From an uncultured Prevotellaceae bacterium (lineage in GTDB: Bacteria > Bacteroidota > Bacteroidia > Bacteroidales > Bacteroidaceae): a stretch of 64,000 nucleotides of DNA. Below are positions 54,061 to 63,109 of the stretch, piece by piece; within the stretch, counting starts at the first letter, position 1; each line of letters begins with the position of its first letter. Position numbers and translations under genes: made by a program. The stretch covers positions 91,115-155,114 of the forward strand of contig CACYPF010000004.1 of assembly GCA_902776195.1 (NCBI GenBank). The letters are read 5' to 3'. The notes below the pieces were generated by a model. It had not been told where the DNA came from. It saw nothing but the letters and a program-made list of their open reading frames with translations, and made no database searches.

Positions 54061-54102
54061 GGAGTGAGAAATTACTAATTTCTAATTACTAATTTAAGAA
54101 TT

Positions 54103-54858
54103 ATGATAGGTGTCATTCTTGCTGCCGGCATGGCAAAGCGTCTCCGTCCGCTGACAGACACGAAACCGAAGTGTCTGCTGAAGGTGGGTGAGCGTACCTT
54201 GCTGGAACGTACCGTCTGTGCCATGCAACAGGCTGGCATCACAGAGTTCGTGGTGGTCACCGGCTATCGTGCTGACCAGATAGTGGATTTTTTAGAGAAT
54301 AAGATAGGAACTATAGGTACTATAGGCACTATAGGAGCCCCCACCTTCCACTTCCTCCACAACGCCGACTACGAGCATAACAACAACATCTACTCGCTGT
54401 GGATGGCTGGTGAGTATGTGCGTGGCAAGGAGTTCCTGCTGATGGACAGTGATATCCTCTGCGACCCTGCCGCCGTGGCACGTATCGCCCATGAGCCGGG
54501 GTCTGCCCTTGCCCTCAACCGCCATGCGTGTGGGGAGGAGGAAATCAAGGTCATCGTTGATGCCGACAATAATATCACGGAGATCAGCAAGGTTTGCAGC
54601 ATCGAGGATGCCATCGGTGAGTCGGTAGGCATTGAGAAGATGACGGCTGACTACAGCACGGCACTCTATAAAGAACTGGACCAGATGATTCTCAAGGAGG
54701 GACTTATCGATGTGTTCTACGAGCGTTGTTTCGAACGCCTCATCCCTCAAGGACATACGTTCAAGGTGGTGGACACCACGAGTTATTTCTCGTATGAGCT
54801 AGACACCCCGGAGGACTTCGAGCGAGCCAAGGAACTTATGCCGAAAGAACTGCTCTGA
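54103..54858 (+). CDS. LicC/PntC-like nucleotidyltransferase (probable cytidylyltransferase) with in-frame repeat
   Basis: A 251-residue NTP transferase. The nucleotide loop is ILAAGMAKRLRPLTDTKPKC. The metal site is LLMDSDILCD. The ENNxYSL-type motif YEHNNNIYSLWMA is shared with choline-phosphate (LicC) and 2-aminoethylphosphonate (PntC) cytidylyltransferases. It would activate a phosphorylated alcohol with CTP for the CDP-alcohol transferase at the start of the cluster. Residues 68-79 are IGTIGTIGTIG-like, coded by a 9-bp repeat in a loop before the NADYEHNNN motif. A terminator follows directly. Confidence 0.82.
   Translation: MIGVILAAGMAKRLRPLTDTKPKCLLKVGERTLLERTVCAMQQAGITEFVVVTGYRADQIVDFLENKIGTIGTIGTIGAPTFHFLHNADYEHNNNIYSLWMAGEYVRGKEFLLMDSDILCDPAAVARIAHEPGSALALNRHACGEEEIKVIVDADNNITEISKVCSIEDAIGESVGIEKMTADYSTALYKELDQMILKEGLIDVFYERCFERLIPQGHTFKVVDTTSYFSYELDTPEDFERAKELMPKELL
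54304..54336 (+). repeat. 9-bp tandem repeats inside the nucleotidyltransferase gene
   Basis: ATAGGAACT, ATAGGTACT, ATAGGCACT and a partial ATAGGA run in frame and encode Ile-Gly-Thr three times. The units belong to the same family as those at 5225-5260, where the minus strand includes ATAGGAACT. The unit is a multiple of three bases, so copy changes keep the reading frame. Confidence 0.85.
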
Positions 54859-54860
54859 CA

Positions 54861-54902
54861 ATATAAAAAGGAATCAGCCGACGGGTTGATTCCTTTTTAT
54901 AT
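54861..54902. terminator. Bidirectional terminator between the head-group cluster and lptB
   Basis: A perfect 16-bp stem: 54861-54876 pairs with 54887-54902 across the loop GCCGACGGGT, with A-rich left and T-rich right sides. The right end reaches the stop codon of lptB. Confidence 0.85.
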
Positions 54903-55723
54903 TATGATGTGGCATCTTCTGCCTCTTCCTTCCGTTTTTTCTCCTCCGCCATCCGCTGGAAGTCTTTCTTCTGCAGGACGAAGTTGGAACCGAGGTATTT
55001 CTCTTTCACGATAGGATTGACCGCCAACTCGTCAGGACTTCCCTGAAACAGGATACGTCCCTCGAACAACAGGTAGGCTCGGTCGGTGATGTTCAATGTC
55101 TCATGCACGTTATGGTCGGTAATCAGAATACCGATATTACGATACTTCAACTGCCATACTATCTGCTGGATATCCTCCACAGCGATAGGGTCGACACCCG
55201 CAAAGGGCTCGTCGAGCATGATGAACTTCGGCTCGATAGCAAGGCAACGGGCTATCTCCGTACGGCGGCGCTCACCACCGGAGAGCTGGTCACCCTTGTT
55301 CTTACGCACCTTATTCAGACGGAACTCCTTGATCAGACTCTCTAACTTCTCCAGCTGGTAGTCGCGGGGCTTACCCGTCATCTCCAGCACAGAGAGGATA
55401 TTATCCTCGACGGACATCTTACGGAATACGGAGTTCTCCTGTGCCAGGTAGCCGATACCGGCACGGGCACGACGGTACACAGGATAGTTCGTCACTTCCT
55501 CCTCACCCAGATAGACGTGACCACCATTAGGCACCACCAGTCCCGTCGTCATATAGAAAGATGTCGTCTTGCCAGCACCATTAGGTCCCAGCAGTCCTAC
55601 GATTTCTCCTTGTCGCACATTGAAGCTCACGTCGTTCACCACTGTACGCTTGCCATATACCTTCACGAGTCCTTCGGTACGAAGCACCAGTTGCTCTTCC
55701 TGTTTGTTCACCGTTTCGTCCAT
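54902..55723 (-). CDS. lptB: LPS export ABC transporter ATP-binding protein
   Basis: A 273-residue ABC ATPase driving lipopolysaccharide extraction from the inner membrane. Walker A is [14 protein letters not shown], the signature is [15 protein letters not shown], Walker B is [15 protein letters not shown], and the switch His is in [10 protein letters not shown]. The phrase [16 protein letters not shown] and the [18 protein letters not shown]-loop are characteristic of LptB. The C-terminal tail of about 25 residues is charged ([16 protein letters not shown]) and longer than in E. coli. It has its own promoter at 55743-55751 and stands alone. Confidence 0.94.
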   Translation of the reverse strand: MDETVNKQEEQLVLRTEGLVKVYGKRTVVNDVSFNVRQGEIVGLLGPNGAGKTTSFYMTTGLVVPNGGHVYLGEEEVTNYPVYRRARAGIGYLAQENSVFRKMSVEDNILSVLEMTGKPRDYQLEKLESLIKEFRLNKVRKNKGDQLSGGERRRTEIARCLAIEPKFIMLDEPFAGVDPIAVEDIQQIVWQLKYRNIGILITDHNVHETLNITDRAYLLFEGRILFQGSPDELAVNPIVKEKYLGSNFVLQKKDFQRMAEEKKRKEEAEDATS

Positions 55724-55742
55724 ACCTTATTTATATGTGGTT

Positions 55743-55751
55743 GCAAAGGTA
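55743..55751 (-). promoter_or_regulatory. Promoter -7 box of lptB
   Basis: On the minus strand it reads TACCTTTGC, 20 bases before the ATG at 55723. Confidence 0.65.
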
Positions 55752-55848
55752 CGAATTAGTGAGTAAAATGCCAAAAGAAAAAGAGTTTTTCTTAAAATCG
55801 CAGATTCATAATTCAGCGATAAAACTTGCTTGTATCGTCAAAAAGTAG

Positions 55849-55857
55849 TATCTTTGC
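55849..55857 (+). promoter_or_regulatory. Promoter -7 box with a very short leader (MlaE-type operon)
   Basis: TATCTTTGC ends 8 bases before the ATG at 55865, so the transcript would start only a few bases upstream of the start codon. Confidence 0.65.
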
Positions 55858-55864
55858 ACCGAAT

Positions 55865-56617
55865 ATGGTTAACATACTGAATAAATCACTGACATCGTTT
55901 GGCAAATTCATTCTGCTGATGGGCAGGACGTTCAAGCGTCCCGAGCGCCTCCGCATGTTTGCCAAAGAGTATATCAAGGAGATGGCACAACTGGGTGTCA
56001 ACTCCATTGGTATCGTGCTGCTGATCTCTTTCTTCATCGGTGCAGTGATCTGTATCCAGATGAAACTGAACATCCAGAGTCCTTGGATGCCACGATGGGT
56101 CAGTGGCTACACCACCCGTGAAATCATGCTGTTGGAGTTCTCCAGCAGTATCATGTGTCTGATACTGGCTGGCAAGGTGGGCTCTAACATCGCCTCGGAG
56201 ATTGGTACGATGCGTGTCACCCAGCAGATTGACGCCTTGGATATTATGGGTGTCAACTCCGCCAACTACCTGATACTGCCCAAGATTGTCGCCATGGTCA
56301 CCATCATGCCTATCCTGGTCATCTTCTCATCGGCAATGGGTATCATGGGAGCTTACGGCACGGCATATATCGGTCATATCATCGTACCTGACGACCTGAC
56401 TCTTGGTATCCAGCATGCTTTCAAGTCGTGGTTTGTATGGATGAGTATCATTAAGAGTCTGTTCTTTGCCTTTATCATATCTGCCGTCCCTTCGTTCTTT
56501 GGATATACGGTAGAGGGTGGTTCTGTGAATGTGGGCAAGGCATCGACGGATGCCGTGGTTTGCTCCAGTGTGCTGATCCTGTTCAGTGATGTATTCTTAA
56601 CTCAATTGCTGTCATGA
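55865..56617 (+). CDS. MlaE-type ABC transporter permease
   Basis: A 250-residue inner-membrane permease of the MlaE/YrbE family for phospholipid or sterol-like lipid transport between membranes. It has five to six helices, and a motif of the family is EIGTMRVTQQIDALDIMGVN, the cytoplasmic loop that couples to the ATPase. Others are FSSSIMCLILAGKVGSNIASE and SAVPSFFGYTVEGGSVNVGK. The frame could start at 55826, but the promoter box lies within that extension. It overlaps the ATPase gene by 4 bases. No MlaD gene follows directly. Confidence 0.88.
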   Translation: MVNILNKSLTSFGKFILLMGRTFKRPERLRMFAKEYIKEMAQLGVNSIGIVLLISFFIGAVICIQMKLNIQSPWMPRWVSGYTTREIMLLEFSSSIMCLILAGKVGSNIASEIGTMRVTQQIDALDIMGVNSANYLILPKIVAMVTIMPILVIFSSAMGIMGAYGTAYIGHIIVPDDLTLGIQHAFKSWFVWMSIIKSLFFAFIISAVPSFFGYTVEGGSVNVGKASTDAVVCSSVLILFSDVFLTQLLS

Positions 56618-57408
56618 TAGAGGTAAAGAATCTTTGCAAGAGCTTCGATGGCGTCGAGGTGCTGAAGGACATCAGTACCGTTTTCGAGGACGGCAAGACC
56701 AACCTGATTATCGGTCAGAGCGGTAGTGGTAAGACGGTATTGATTAAGAATCTCGTAGGCTTGTTTGAGCCGACCAGCGGACAGATACTCTATGACGGTC
56801 GTGACTTCGTGGCACTGTCGAAAGAGGAGAAGATCCTGATGCGCCGTGAAATGGGGATGATTTTCCAAAGTGCGGCACTCTTCGACTCGATGACGGTACT
56901 GGAGAATGTGATGTTCCCTCTTGATATGTTTGCCCCGATGACCCTGCGTGACCGCACCAAACGGGCAAGAGAGTGCCTGGACCGTGTGAATCTGGTGAAT
57001 GCAGAGGATAAGTACCCTGGGGAGATATCCGGTGGTATGCAGAAGCGTGTTGCCATCGCCCGTGCCATCGCCCTGAACCCCAAATACCTTTTCTGTGACG
57101 AGCCGAACTCGGGTCTTGACCCTAAGACCTCACTGGTCATTGACGATCTGCTGCATAGTATTACTCAGGAGTTCAATATGACGACCATCATCAATACCCA
57201 TGATATGAACTCCGTGACAACCATCGGAGAGAATATCATCTTTATCTATGAGGGGCATAAGGAATGGCAGGGTGTCTCTGCCGATATCATGCAATCAACC
57301 AACAAGCGGTTGACCGACTTTATCTTTGCCTCTGACTTGCTGAAGGAGATGCGTGAGGTGGTCAACGCAACATCCACACATCACCCCGCTGCACCATCGG
57401 CACAATAA
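56614..57408 (+). CDS. MlaF-type ABC transporter ATP-binding protein
   Basis: A 264-residue ATPase partnering the MlaE-type permease. Walker A is IIGQSGSGKTVLIKNL, the signature is EISGGMQKRVAIARAIA, Walker B is YLFCDEPNSGLDPKT, and the switch His is in NTHDMNSV. The GQSGSGKTVL form of Walker A and the DPKTS stretch fit MlaF rather than sugar or amino acid importers. The start overlaps the permease stop (ATGATAG). Its last 47 bases overlap, tail to tail, a lipoprotein gene on the other strand, and the tail beyond the ATPase core is low in conservation signals. Confidence 0.9.
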   Translation: MIEVKNLCKSFDGVEVLKDISTVFEDGKTNLIIGQSGSGKTVLIKNLVGLFEPTSGQILYDGRDFVALSKEEKILMRREMGMIFQSAALFDSMTVLENVMFPLDMFAPMTLRDRTKRARECLDRVNLVNAEDKYPGEISGGMQKRVAIARAIALNPKYLFCDEPNSGLDPKTSLVIDDLLHSITQEFNMTTIINTHDMNSVTTIGENIIFIYEGHKEWQGVSADIMQSTNKRLTDFIFASDLLKEMREVVNATSTHHPAAPSAQ

Positions 57409-57754
57409 TCTCTTCTTTCGTGGAGTCTTTGAAGTTGAGCAACAGGAATGCCTGCATCATCTGTTGCGTACTGTCTGTCCTGGCATTGGAGACGGTGATG
57501 GTGGCAACACCACCATGTGTCTCGTCCAACTCTTTCTTATACTGCTCGCAAGCGGCATACATCTGGCTCCGATAGTCGGCGGGCACAGAATCCATATCGG
57601 CTTTCCCTTTCAGAAAGCCATCAATATCACCAGCCAACAGACGGTCGTAGTATTCCTTGGCAGCGATTCCCGCCTGCTCCTCAGACGACTGGTCCTGCTG
57701 GGAACAGCCACATAGCAGCAATATCGCCATCAGAAGAAAGCTACTCGTCCTCAT
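57362..57754 (-). CDS. Small uncharacterised lipoprotein (DUF4878-like)
   Basis: A 130-residue exported protein with a lipobox ([17 protein letters not shown]), so Cys17 should be acylated. The mature part resembles NTF2-like/DUF4878 domains: [20 protein letters not shown], a central helix [15 protein letters not shown] and a last strand [15 protein letters not shown]. Function is unknown. Its ATG overlaps the der stop (ATGA), so it is the last gene of the yceD-rpmF-fabH-era-der operon. It overlaps mlaF by 47 bases at the 3' ends. Confidence 0.8.
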   Translation of the reverse strand: MRTSSFLLMAILLLCGCSQQDQSSEEQAGIAAKEYYDRLLAGDIDGFLKGKADMDSVPADYRSQMYAACEQYKKELDETHGGVATITVSNARTDSTQQMMQAFLLLNFKDSTKEEIIVPMVQRGDVWMLR

Positions 57755-59064
57755 TTCTGCCGTATAAAGACATTAATCGGAGTACCTGTCAGTGTCCAGT
57801 TCTCACGCAACTTGTTCTCCAGGAAACGACGATAGGGTTCCTTGACATATTGGGGGAGGTTGGCATAGAACACAAAGGTGGGTATCTGGGTGTCCGGCAC
57901 CTGCGACACATACTTGATCTTGATATACTTTCCCTTGATGGAAGGGGGCGGTGTTGCCTCTATCAACGGCAGCATCACCTCATTGAGCTTGGAGGTACCA
58001 ATCTTTATCGTACGGTTTAGGTAAACCTGCTTGGCAGTCTCCAGCACCTTGAAGATACGCTGTTTCGTCACGGCAGAGGCGAAGATGATGGGGAAGTCGA
58101 CGAACGGTGCCATGCGGTTACGGATGGCTGTCTCGAAAGTCTTGATGGCTATCTGCGACTTCTCCTCTACCAAGTCCCATTTGTTGACAACGACAACCAG
58201 CGACTTGTTGTTCTTCTGTATCAATTGGAAGATGTTCATGTCCTGCGCCTCAATACCACGGGTAGCGTCAATCATCAGGATACAGACATCAGAGTTCTCT
58301 ATCGCACGGATGCTACGCATCACACTATAGAACTCCAGGTCTTCCGTCACCTTGTTCTTACGACGGATACCTGCCGTATCGACCAGATAGAAGTCGAAAC
58401 CGAACTTGTCGTATTTAGTGTAGATGGAGTCACGGGTGGTACCTGCCACATCCGTCACGATATGACGGTCTTCACCGATAAAGGCATTGATGATGCTCGA
58501 CTTACCAGCGTTAGGACGACCGACAACGGCAAAACGGGGAGTACCATCCTCAAGGTCATCGACCTCGTCAGCCTTGAGCTTCGTCAGCACGAAGTCCAAC
58601 AGGTCACCCGTACCACTGCCTGTCGCGGCACTGACACAATAGGGGTCACCCAGTCCGAGCTTGTAGAACTCATACTGTCCGTAGAGGTCCTTACCGTCAT
58701 CCGCTTTGTTAGCTACCAAGATGACAGGGAGCTTAGAACGGCGGAGAATCTGAGCCACGTCCATATCCAGGTCGGTCAGTCCGTTCTTGATGTCCACCAG
58801 GAACAGTACCAGGTCGGCTTCCTCAGTAGCGACAACTACCTGTTTACGAATCTCTTCCTCGAAGATATCGTCACTATTAACCACCCAGCCCCCTGTGTCT
58901 ACCACAGAGAACTCACGACCGTTCCACTCGCACTTGCCATACTGGCGGTCACGGGTGGTACCTGCCTCGTCGCTCACAATGGCACGACGGGAGTTGGTCA
59001 GTCTGTTAAACAAGGTGGACTTACCCACATTGGGGCGTCCTACTATCGCTACTAAGTTTCCCAT
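57751..59064 (-). CDS. der: Ribosome biogenesis GTPase Der
   Basis: A 437-residue protein with two GTPase domains in tandem and a KH-like C-terminus, required for assembly of the 50S subunit. Domain 1 has [18 protein letters not shown] and NKAD. Domain 2 has [22 protein letters not shown] and NKWD. The C-terminal [20 protein letters not shown] region is typical. The length matches the family. It lies 8 bases after era and is coupled to the lipoprotein gene. Confidence 0.97.
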   Translation of the reverse strand: MGNLVAIVGRPNVGKSTLFNRLTNSRRAIVSDEAGTTRDRQYGKCEWNGREFSVVDTGGWVVNSDDIFEEEIRKQVVVATEEADLVLFLVDIKNGLTDLDMDVAQILRRSKLPVILVANKADDGKDLYGQYEFYKLGLGDPYCVSAATGSGTGDLLDFVLTKLKADEVDDLEDGTPRFAVVGRPNAGKSSIINAFIGEDRHIVTDVAGTTRDSIYTKYDKFGFDFYLVDTAGIRRKNKVTEDLEFYSVMRSIRAIENSDVCILMIDATRGIEAQDMNIFQLIQKNNKSLVVVVNKWDLVEEKSQIAIKTFETAIRNRMAPFVDFPIIFASAVTKQRIFKVLETAKQVYLNRTIKIGTSKLNEVMLPLIEATPPPSIKGKYIKIKYVSQVPDTQIPTFVFYANLPQYVKEPYRRFLENKLRENWTLTGTPINVFIRQK

Positions 59065-59072
59065 ATATCTTT

Positions 59073-59996
59073 TTATTCAGGGTTATATCCAAATGAATCC
59101 AATTCTCTCTGTGACGAGCGCCAGTCTTTATCGACCTTGACGAAGGTCTCCAGATAGATGGGCTTGTCAAAGAACTTCTCCAGAGCTTTACGTGCCTCGG
59201 TGCTCACTTTCTTCAGGGCGACACCCTGATGTCCGATGATGATACCTTTCTGCGAGTCACGCTCCACATAGATGACGGCATTGATATGGATATTCTTCTC
59301 TGTCTCCTTGAAACGCTCCACCCGCACCTCCACGGCATAGGGTATCTCCTTGTCGTAGTAGAGCAGGATCTTCTCACGGATAATCTCCGAGACGAAGAAG
59401 CGGGCAGGCTTGTCAGTCAACTGGTCCTTATCGAAATAGGCAGGACTCTCTGGCAGCAGTTCCTTGATGCGCTTCAGAAGCATATCCGTGCCGAACTTAT
59501 TCTTCGCAGAGATAGGCAGGATCTCCGCATTGGGTAACAATCCATGCCATTTCTCCACAATGCCATTTAACCTAGTCTGACTAGAATCACTAGAGCTACT
59601 AGAACTACTAGAACCACTAGCAAGCTCATCTATCTTATTGATGAGCAGTATGACAGGAATCGTCATCTTCTGCACCTTCTCCAGAAAGTCCATGTTCTTC
59701 TCAGGGTTCTCCACGACATCCGTCACATAGAGCAAGACATCCGCATCCTGCAATGCGGAAACAGAGAATGCAAGCATCGACTCCTGCAACTTATAGTTGG
59801 GCTTCAACACGCCCGGTGTGTCACTGAAAACGATCTGCATATCATCGGTATTCACGATACCCATGATACGGTGCCGGGTGGTCTGCGCCTTGAACGTCGC
59901 AATCGAAATACGCTCACCAACCAACTGGTTCATGAGCGTACTTTTACCTACATTGGGATTTCCAACGATATTTACAAATCCTGCCTTATGAGTCAT
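59073..59996 (-). CDS. era: GTPase Era with a Ser-rich insertion
   Basis: A 307-residue GTPase that helps mature 16S rRNA. GTPase motifs are [24 protein letters not shown] and ISAKN, with a C-terminal KH domain ([32 protein letters not shown]). Between NKID and the next helix there is an insertion of about 15 residues, mostly Ser ([17 protein letters not shown]), not found in typical Era. It is coded by 9-bp repeats at 59571-59624. The insertion sits in a surface loop between motifs G4 and G5, so the enzyme is probably still active. It is part of the yceD-rpmF-fabH-era-der operon. Confidence 0.95.
   Translation of the reverse strand: MTHKAGFVNIVGNPNVGKSTLMNQLVGERISIATFKAQTTRHRIMGIVNTDDMQIVFSDTPGVLKPNYKLQESMLAFSVSALQDADVLLYVTDVVENPEKNMDFLEKVQKMTIPVILLINKIDELASGSSSSSSSSDSSQTRLNGIVEKWHGLLPNAEILPISAKNKFGTDMLLKRIKELLPESPAYFDKDQLTDKPARFFVSEIIREKILLYYDKEIPYAVEVRVERFKETEKNIHINAVIYVERDSQKGIIIGHQGVALKKVSTEARKALEKFFDKPIYLETFVKVDKDWRSSQRELDSFGYNPE
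59571..59624. repeat. 9-bp tandem repeats inside era
   Basis: On the plus strand there are six units in a row: CCTAGTCTG, ACTAGAATC, ACTAGAGCT, ACTAGAACT, ACTAGAACC, ACTAGCAAG. Four begin ACTAGA. The general form ACTA(T/G)ARNN also covers the units at 5225-5260 and 54304-54336. In the coding direction they give Ser-rich triplets and keep the frame. Confidence 0.85.
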
Positions 59997-60018
59997 TTCT
60001 CACTTCTCATTTTCTCAT

Positions 60019-61023
60019 TTAGCGCGCGCCATCGTACGCCCATCGGTAGTAACTTGCTCCGTGAACGAATCCTGCTCCAAAAGCTGTGAAAATCATATTA
60101 TCACCTTTCTTCAACAGATGTTCGTGCTCCCATAACGCCAATGGAATGGTCGCAGCGGAGGTGTTGCCGAAATGCTCAATATTAACCATCACCTGCTCCA
60201 TCGGCAGCTCCAAACGTTTTGCCACTGCCTCGATGATACGCATGTTAGCCTGATGAGGGACTACCCATTGGATATTATCCTTGTTCAGACCGTTGCGCTC
60301 TGCAATCAATGCACAGTCGTCACTCATATTGGTCACCGCATAGCGGAACACCGTACGCCCCTCTTGATAGAGGTAATGCAGACGATGGTCTACCGTGAAA
60401 TGACTGGGAGGACATACTGAACCGCCTGCTTTGATGTGCAGGAAGGGAAGTCCCTTGCCATCGGCACGGAAATAAGAGTCCATCACACCGAGGTTCTCTT
60501 CTTCAGTACCCTCCACCAGCACTGCGGCAGCACCGTCACCGAACAACGGACAGGTGGCGCGGTCTTTGTAATCAATGACTGACGACATCTTGTCTGCGCC
60601 AATCACGATAATCTTCTTATAGCGACCGCACTGAATCATTGAAGCGGCGACATCGAGCGTGTAGAGGAATCCACAGCATGCTGCCCAGAAGTCGAACGCG
60701 AAGGCATTCTTCAGTCCGAGCTTGCCCAGCACAATGCTTGCCGTAGAGGGGAACTTATAATCAGCCGTCGAGGTGGTGACAATCACTGCGTCAATGGTAT
60801 CGGGATCGACACCCGTCTTCTGCATCAGCTGCTTTGCCGCCTTACGCGCCATATAGCTGGTGCCGAGACCCTCCTCCGTGAGGATATGCCGCTCCTTGAT
60901 ACCTACGCGAGTCATAATCCACTCGTCATTGGTGTCCACCATACGCGACAGTTCCTCGTTATTCAGGATATAGTCGGGCACGTAGCCACCAACACCGGTG
61001 ATTATCGCACTGATTTTTCCCAT
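60019..61023 (-). CDS. fabH: 3-oxoacyl-ACP synthase III
   Basis: A 334-residue ketosynthase starting fatty acid chains from acyl-CoA and malonyl-ACP. The catalytic Cys116 is in DFWAACCGFLY, His in VVPHQANMRI and Asn in EHFGNTSAATIP, the full FabH set. The second Cys after the catalytic one replaces the more common Ser. The stop overlaps nothing, and the start overlaps the rpmF stop by one base. The yceD-rpmF-fabH order is conserved widely. This is the housekeeping enzyme, separate from the ketosynthase operon at 11904-23409. Confidence 0.96.
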   Translation of the reverse strand: MGKISAIITGVGGYVPDYILNNEELSRMVDTNDEWIMTRVGIKERHILTEEGLGTSYMARKAAKQLMQKTGVDPDTIDAVIVTTSTADYKFPSTASIVLGKLGLKNAFAFDFWAACCGFLYTLDVAASMIQCGRYKKIIVIGADKMSSVIDYKDRATCPLFGDGAAAVLVEGTEEENLGVMDSYFRADGKGLPFLHIKAGGSVCPPSHFTVDHRLHYLYQEGRTVFRYAVTNMSDDCALIAERNGLNKDNIQWVVPHQANMRIIEAVAKRLELPMEQVMVNIEHFGNTSAATIPLALWEHEHLLKKGDNMIFTAFGAGFVHGASYYRWAYDGAR

Positions 61024-61211
61024 TACTCAGCTGCTTCGTCCATTACAACGGCAATCTTGCCACGATAGTAGCCACAGGTGGGGCATACAGTATGATATAC
61101 ATGATATGCGCCACAGTTAGGACATACTGCCAATGTGGGTGCTACTGCCTTGTCATGAGTACGACGCTTGAGTGTACGGGTCTTTGACTGTCTTCTTTTA
61201 GGATGTGCCAT
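61023..61211 (-). CDS. rpmF: 50S ribosomal protein L32
   Basis: A 62-residue basic ribosomal protein. It has the typical start MAHPKRRQSKTRTLKRRTHD and a zinc ribbon with CPNC and CPTC. It lies 21 bases after yceD and is followed at once by fabH, a common arrangement that ties ribosome and lipid synthesis. Confidence 0.97.
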   Translation of the reverse strand: MAHPKRRQSKTRTLKRRTHDKAVAPTLAVCPNCGAYHVYHTVCPTCGYYRGKIAVVMDEAAE

Positions 61212-61232
61212 AATTTTATTACTTTTTAATTT

Positions 61233-61757
61233 TTAAACTTTTAAATTCTTTAATTTTTCCCACCGTGGGTCTATCTCCCTTGCCTCCTCTTCGCCTCTCA
61301 GGTCGGCACCGCTTAACTCTTGGAGTTTCTGCGTCATCACACTATTGCATTTTCCAGGTGCATGAACGTGCTTGATGGGTATGGCAAGTGCTATAAACTC
61401 ATAGATGAGCCATGACGTGTCGAGTATTCCTTCGTTCTCGTCAACAGTCACGACATCATCGTCCTCAGTGTTGGTCTCTGCTCCTAGCTTAGCAACCAGA
61501 CGGTTGTCCGTCACGATAGGCTGCTCCATGTCGTCAAGACAGAGGTCGCAGGGGACAGTCACTGTGCCCTCCGTATGAAACTGGAGCTCATAAAAGCCGG
61601 TTGCCTTGCGTATAGACACCGACACGTGCAACACTCCGTCCTTCACCTCAGAGGTGTCCAGAGCCTTGAAGAAGTCACCATCCACGTCGAATTCCAGACG
61701 CTGCTCGTCGGTCTTCATCCCCTTCAGGTCTATCTGATAAGTCTCTAAACTACACAT
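61233..61757 (-). CDS. DUF177/YceD family protein
   Basis: A 174-residue protein of the YceD/DUF177 family, which adjoins rpmF in most bacteria and is linked with 23S rRNA levels. The conserved Cys motif is PCDLCLDDMEQPI, followed by acidic DTNTEDDD-like spacing and ILDTSWLIYEFIALAIPIKH. The longer frame from 61778 starts with a TTG inside the promoter box, so the ATG at 61757 is the start. The first gene of the operon. Confidence 0.88.
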   Translation of the reverse strand: MCSLETYQIDLKGMKTDEQRLEFDVDGDFFKALDTSEVKDGVLHVSVSIRKATGFYELQFHTEGTVTVPCDLCLDDMEQPIVTDNRLVAKLGAETNTEDDDVVTVDENEGILDTSWLIYEFIALAIPIKHVHAPGKCNSVMTQKLQELSGADLRGEEEAREIDPRWEKLKNLKV

Positions 61758-61774
61758 AACTGCACTTTTGGGTT

Positions 61775-61783
61775 GCAAAGTTA
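61775..61783 (-). promoter_or_regulatory. Promoter -7 box of the yceD-rpmF-fabH-era-der operon
   Basis: On the minus strand it reads TAACTTTGC, 18 bases before the ATG at 61757. Confidence 0.7.
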
Positions 61784-61894
61784 CAAAATAATTGCGAATA
61801 ATGAATTGCCAATTACATTTTTTTTGCTTTTCCGTTGAAAATCAACCATTAACAGACCGTTATATTGCACACTACTGGGTGGGAATGTGCAATC

Positions 61895-63052
61895 TTACTT
61901 GGGCATTTCGATACGGAAGGTGGTACCCTTGCCCACCTCTGAGCTCTTGACGAAGATATGTCCTTTGTGATATTCCTCCACGATGCGCTTGGCAAGTGAC
62001 AGCCCAAGTCCCCACCCTCGCTTCTTGGTCGTGAAACCGGGGGTAAAGACGTTCTTGATGTCTTTTTTCCTGATACCCTTACCGGTATCCTGCACCTCGA
62101 TGATGACCTGCTGACCTTCCGTCATCATGGTCAGGGTGATGGTGCCCTCTCCCCCCATGGCATCCACGGCGTTCTTACAGAGGTTTTCGATGACCCACTC
62201 AAACAACGAGGCGTTCATCTTGACCACGACATCCTCCGAGGGGATATGACAGACGATCTCAACTTTCTGCGAGGTGCGACGGCTCATATACTCTATGACA
62301 TGCTGCAACACCTCGTTCATCGAGGAGTCGACGGGCTCCGGTACCGAACCGATCTTCGAGAAACGCTCTGCAATGCGCTCCAAACGTTTCACGTCCTTGT
62401 CCATCTCCGGCAACAGCTCGTCGTCTGGATATGTCTCCTTCAACACCTCCGTCCATGCCATCAGACTGGAGATAGGAGTGCCTAACTGATGGGCGGTCTC
62501 CTTGGAAAGTCCTACCCACACCTTGTTCTGCTCGGCACGCTTGGACGACAATAATGCGAAAATAGCCACCACGACAAAGATAAGCACAATACCCAACTGC
62601 ACGTATGGCCATGCGGCAAGGCGTTTCAGCATGACGGAGTCGTCATAGCACACCAGCTGGTAGTCGGCTGAGTCGCCCGTCTGGATCTTGATATACCGGT
62701 CGGCATCCTTCATCCGCTGCCCGGCACGCTCGATGAACGCGATGGTGTCCGCCGCGTCTTCTGCCTTGATGGTGATATTACGATAGTCAGCGACATGACC
62801 GTCCTTGTCAAGGACAATCACCGGAATGGTGTTATTTCCCTCCATGACACTCAACACCAGGGAGAGGTCGGTATTCTCGTCTGCCTCATTCAGCGAGTGC
62901 AGTGCCTGAGCCCACACCTCCATCTTGCTGCGCTCCTCCCTGTACAGGTCACGCACCAGGAAATGGGAGACCAGCAGGGAGGCGACGGCTATCACCACGG
63001 CTGCCACGACCAGGACGATCTTGATTTGTCGGATTCTGTCTGTCCACTGCAT
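61895..63052 (-). CDS. Membrane sensor histidine kinase
   Basis: A 385-residue two-component kinase. One helix near the N-terminus (IVLVVAAVVIAVASLLVSHF) and one near residue 150 (VQLGIVLIFVVVAIFALL) enclose a periplasmic sensing domain of about 110 residues. There is no clear HAMP domain. The phospho-acceptor is His188 in SKETAHQLGTPISSLMAW. The ATPase has ENLCKNAVDAM, VQDTGKGI, FTTKKRGWGLGLSLAK and GKGTTFRIEM. No response regulator gene is adjacent, so the partner is elsewhere. The signal is unknown. No clear promoter box is seen upstream. Confidence 0.9.
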   Translation of the reverse strand: MQWTDRIRQIKIVLVVAAVVIAVASLLVSHFLVRDLYREERSKMEVWAQALHSLNEADENTDLSLVLSVMEGNNTIPVIVLDKDGHVADYRNITIKAEDAADTIAFIERAGQRMKDADRYIKIQTGDSADYQLVCYDDSVMLKRLAAWPYVQLGIVLIFVVVAIFALLSSKRAEQNKVWVGLSKETAHQLGTPISSLMAWTEVLKETYPDDELLPEMDKDVKRLERIAERFSKIGSVPEPVDSSMNEVLQHVIEYMSRRTSQKVEIVCHIPSEDVVVKMNASLFEWVIENLCKNAVDAMGGEGTITLTMMTEGQQVIIEVQDTGKGIRKKDIKNVFTPGFTTKKRGWGLGLSLAKRIVEEYHKGHIFVKSSEVGKGTTFRIEMPK

Positions 63053-63109
63053 ACCTTTATATAACGCAGCACACGAAATAATATTACATCACCAGACACC
63101 AAACACCCG

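Noticed and set aside
54061-54100. ATTACTAATTTCTAATTACTAATTT spacer words as a control site (shortened: repeated TAATTAC/TAATTT)
   Set aside because: Simple AT-rich repetition between two co-transcribed genes, with no symmetry suggesting an operator.
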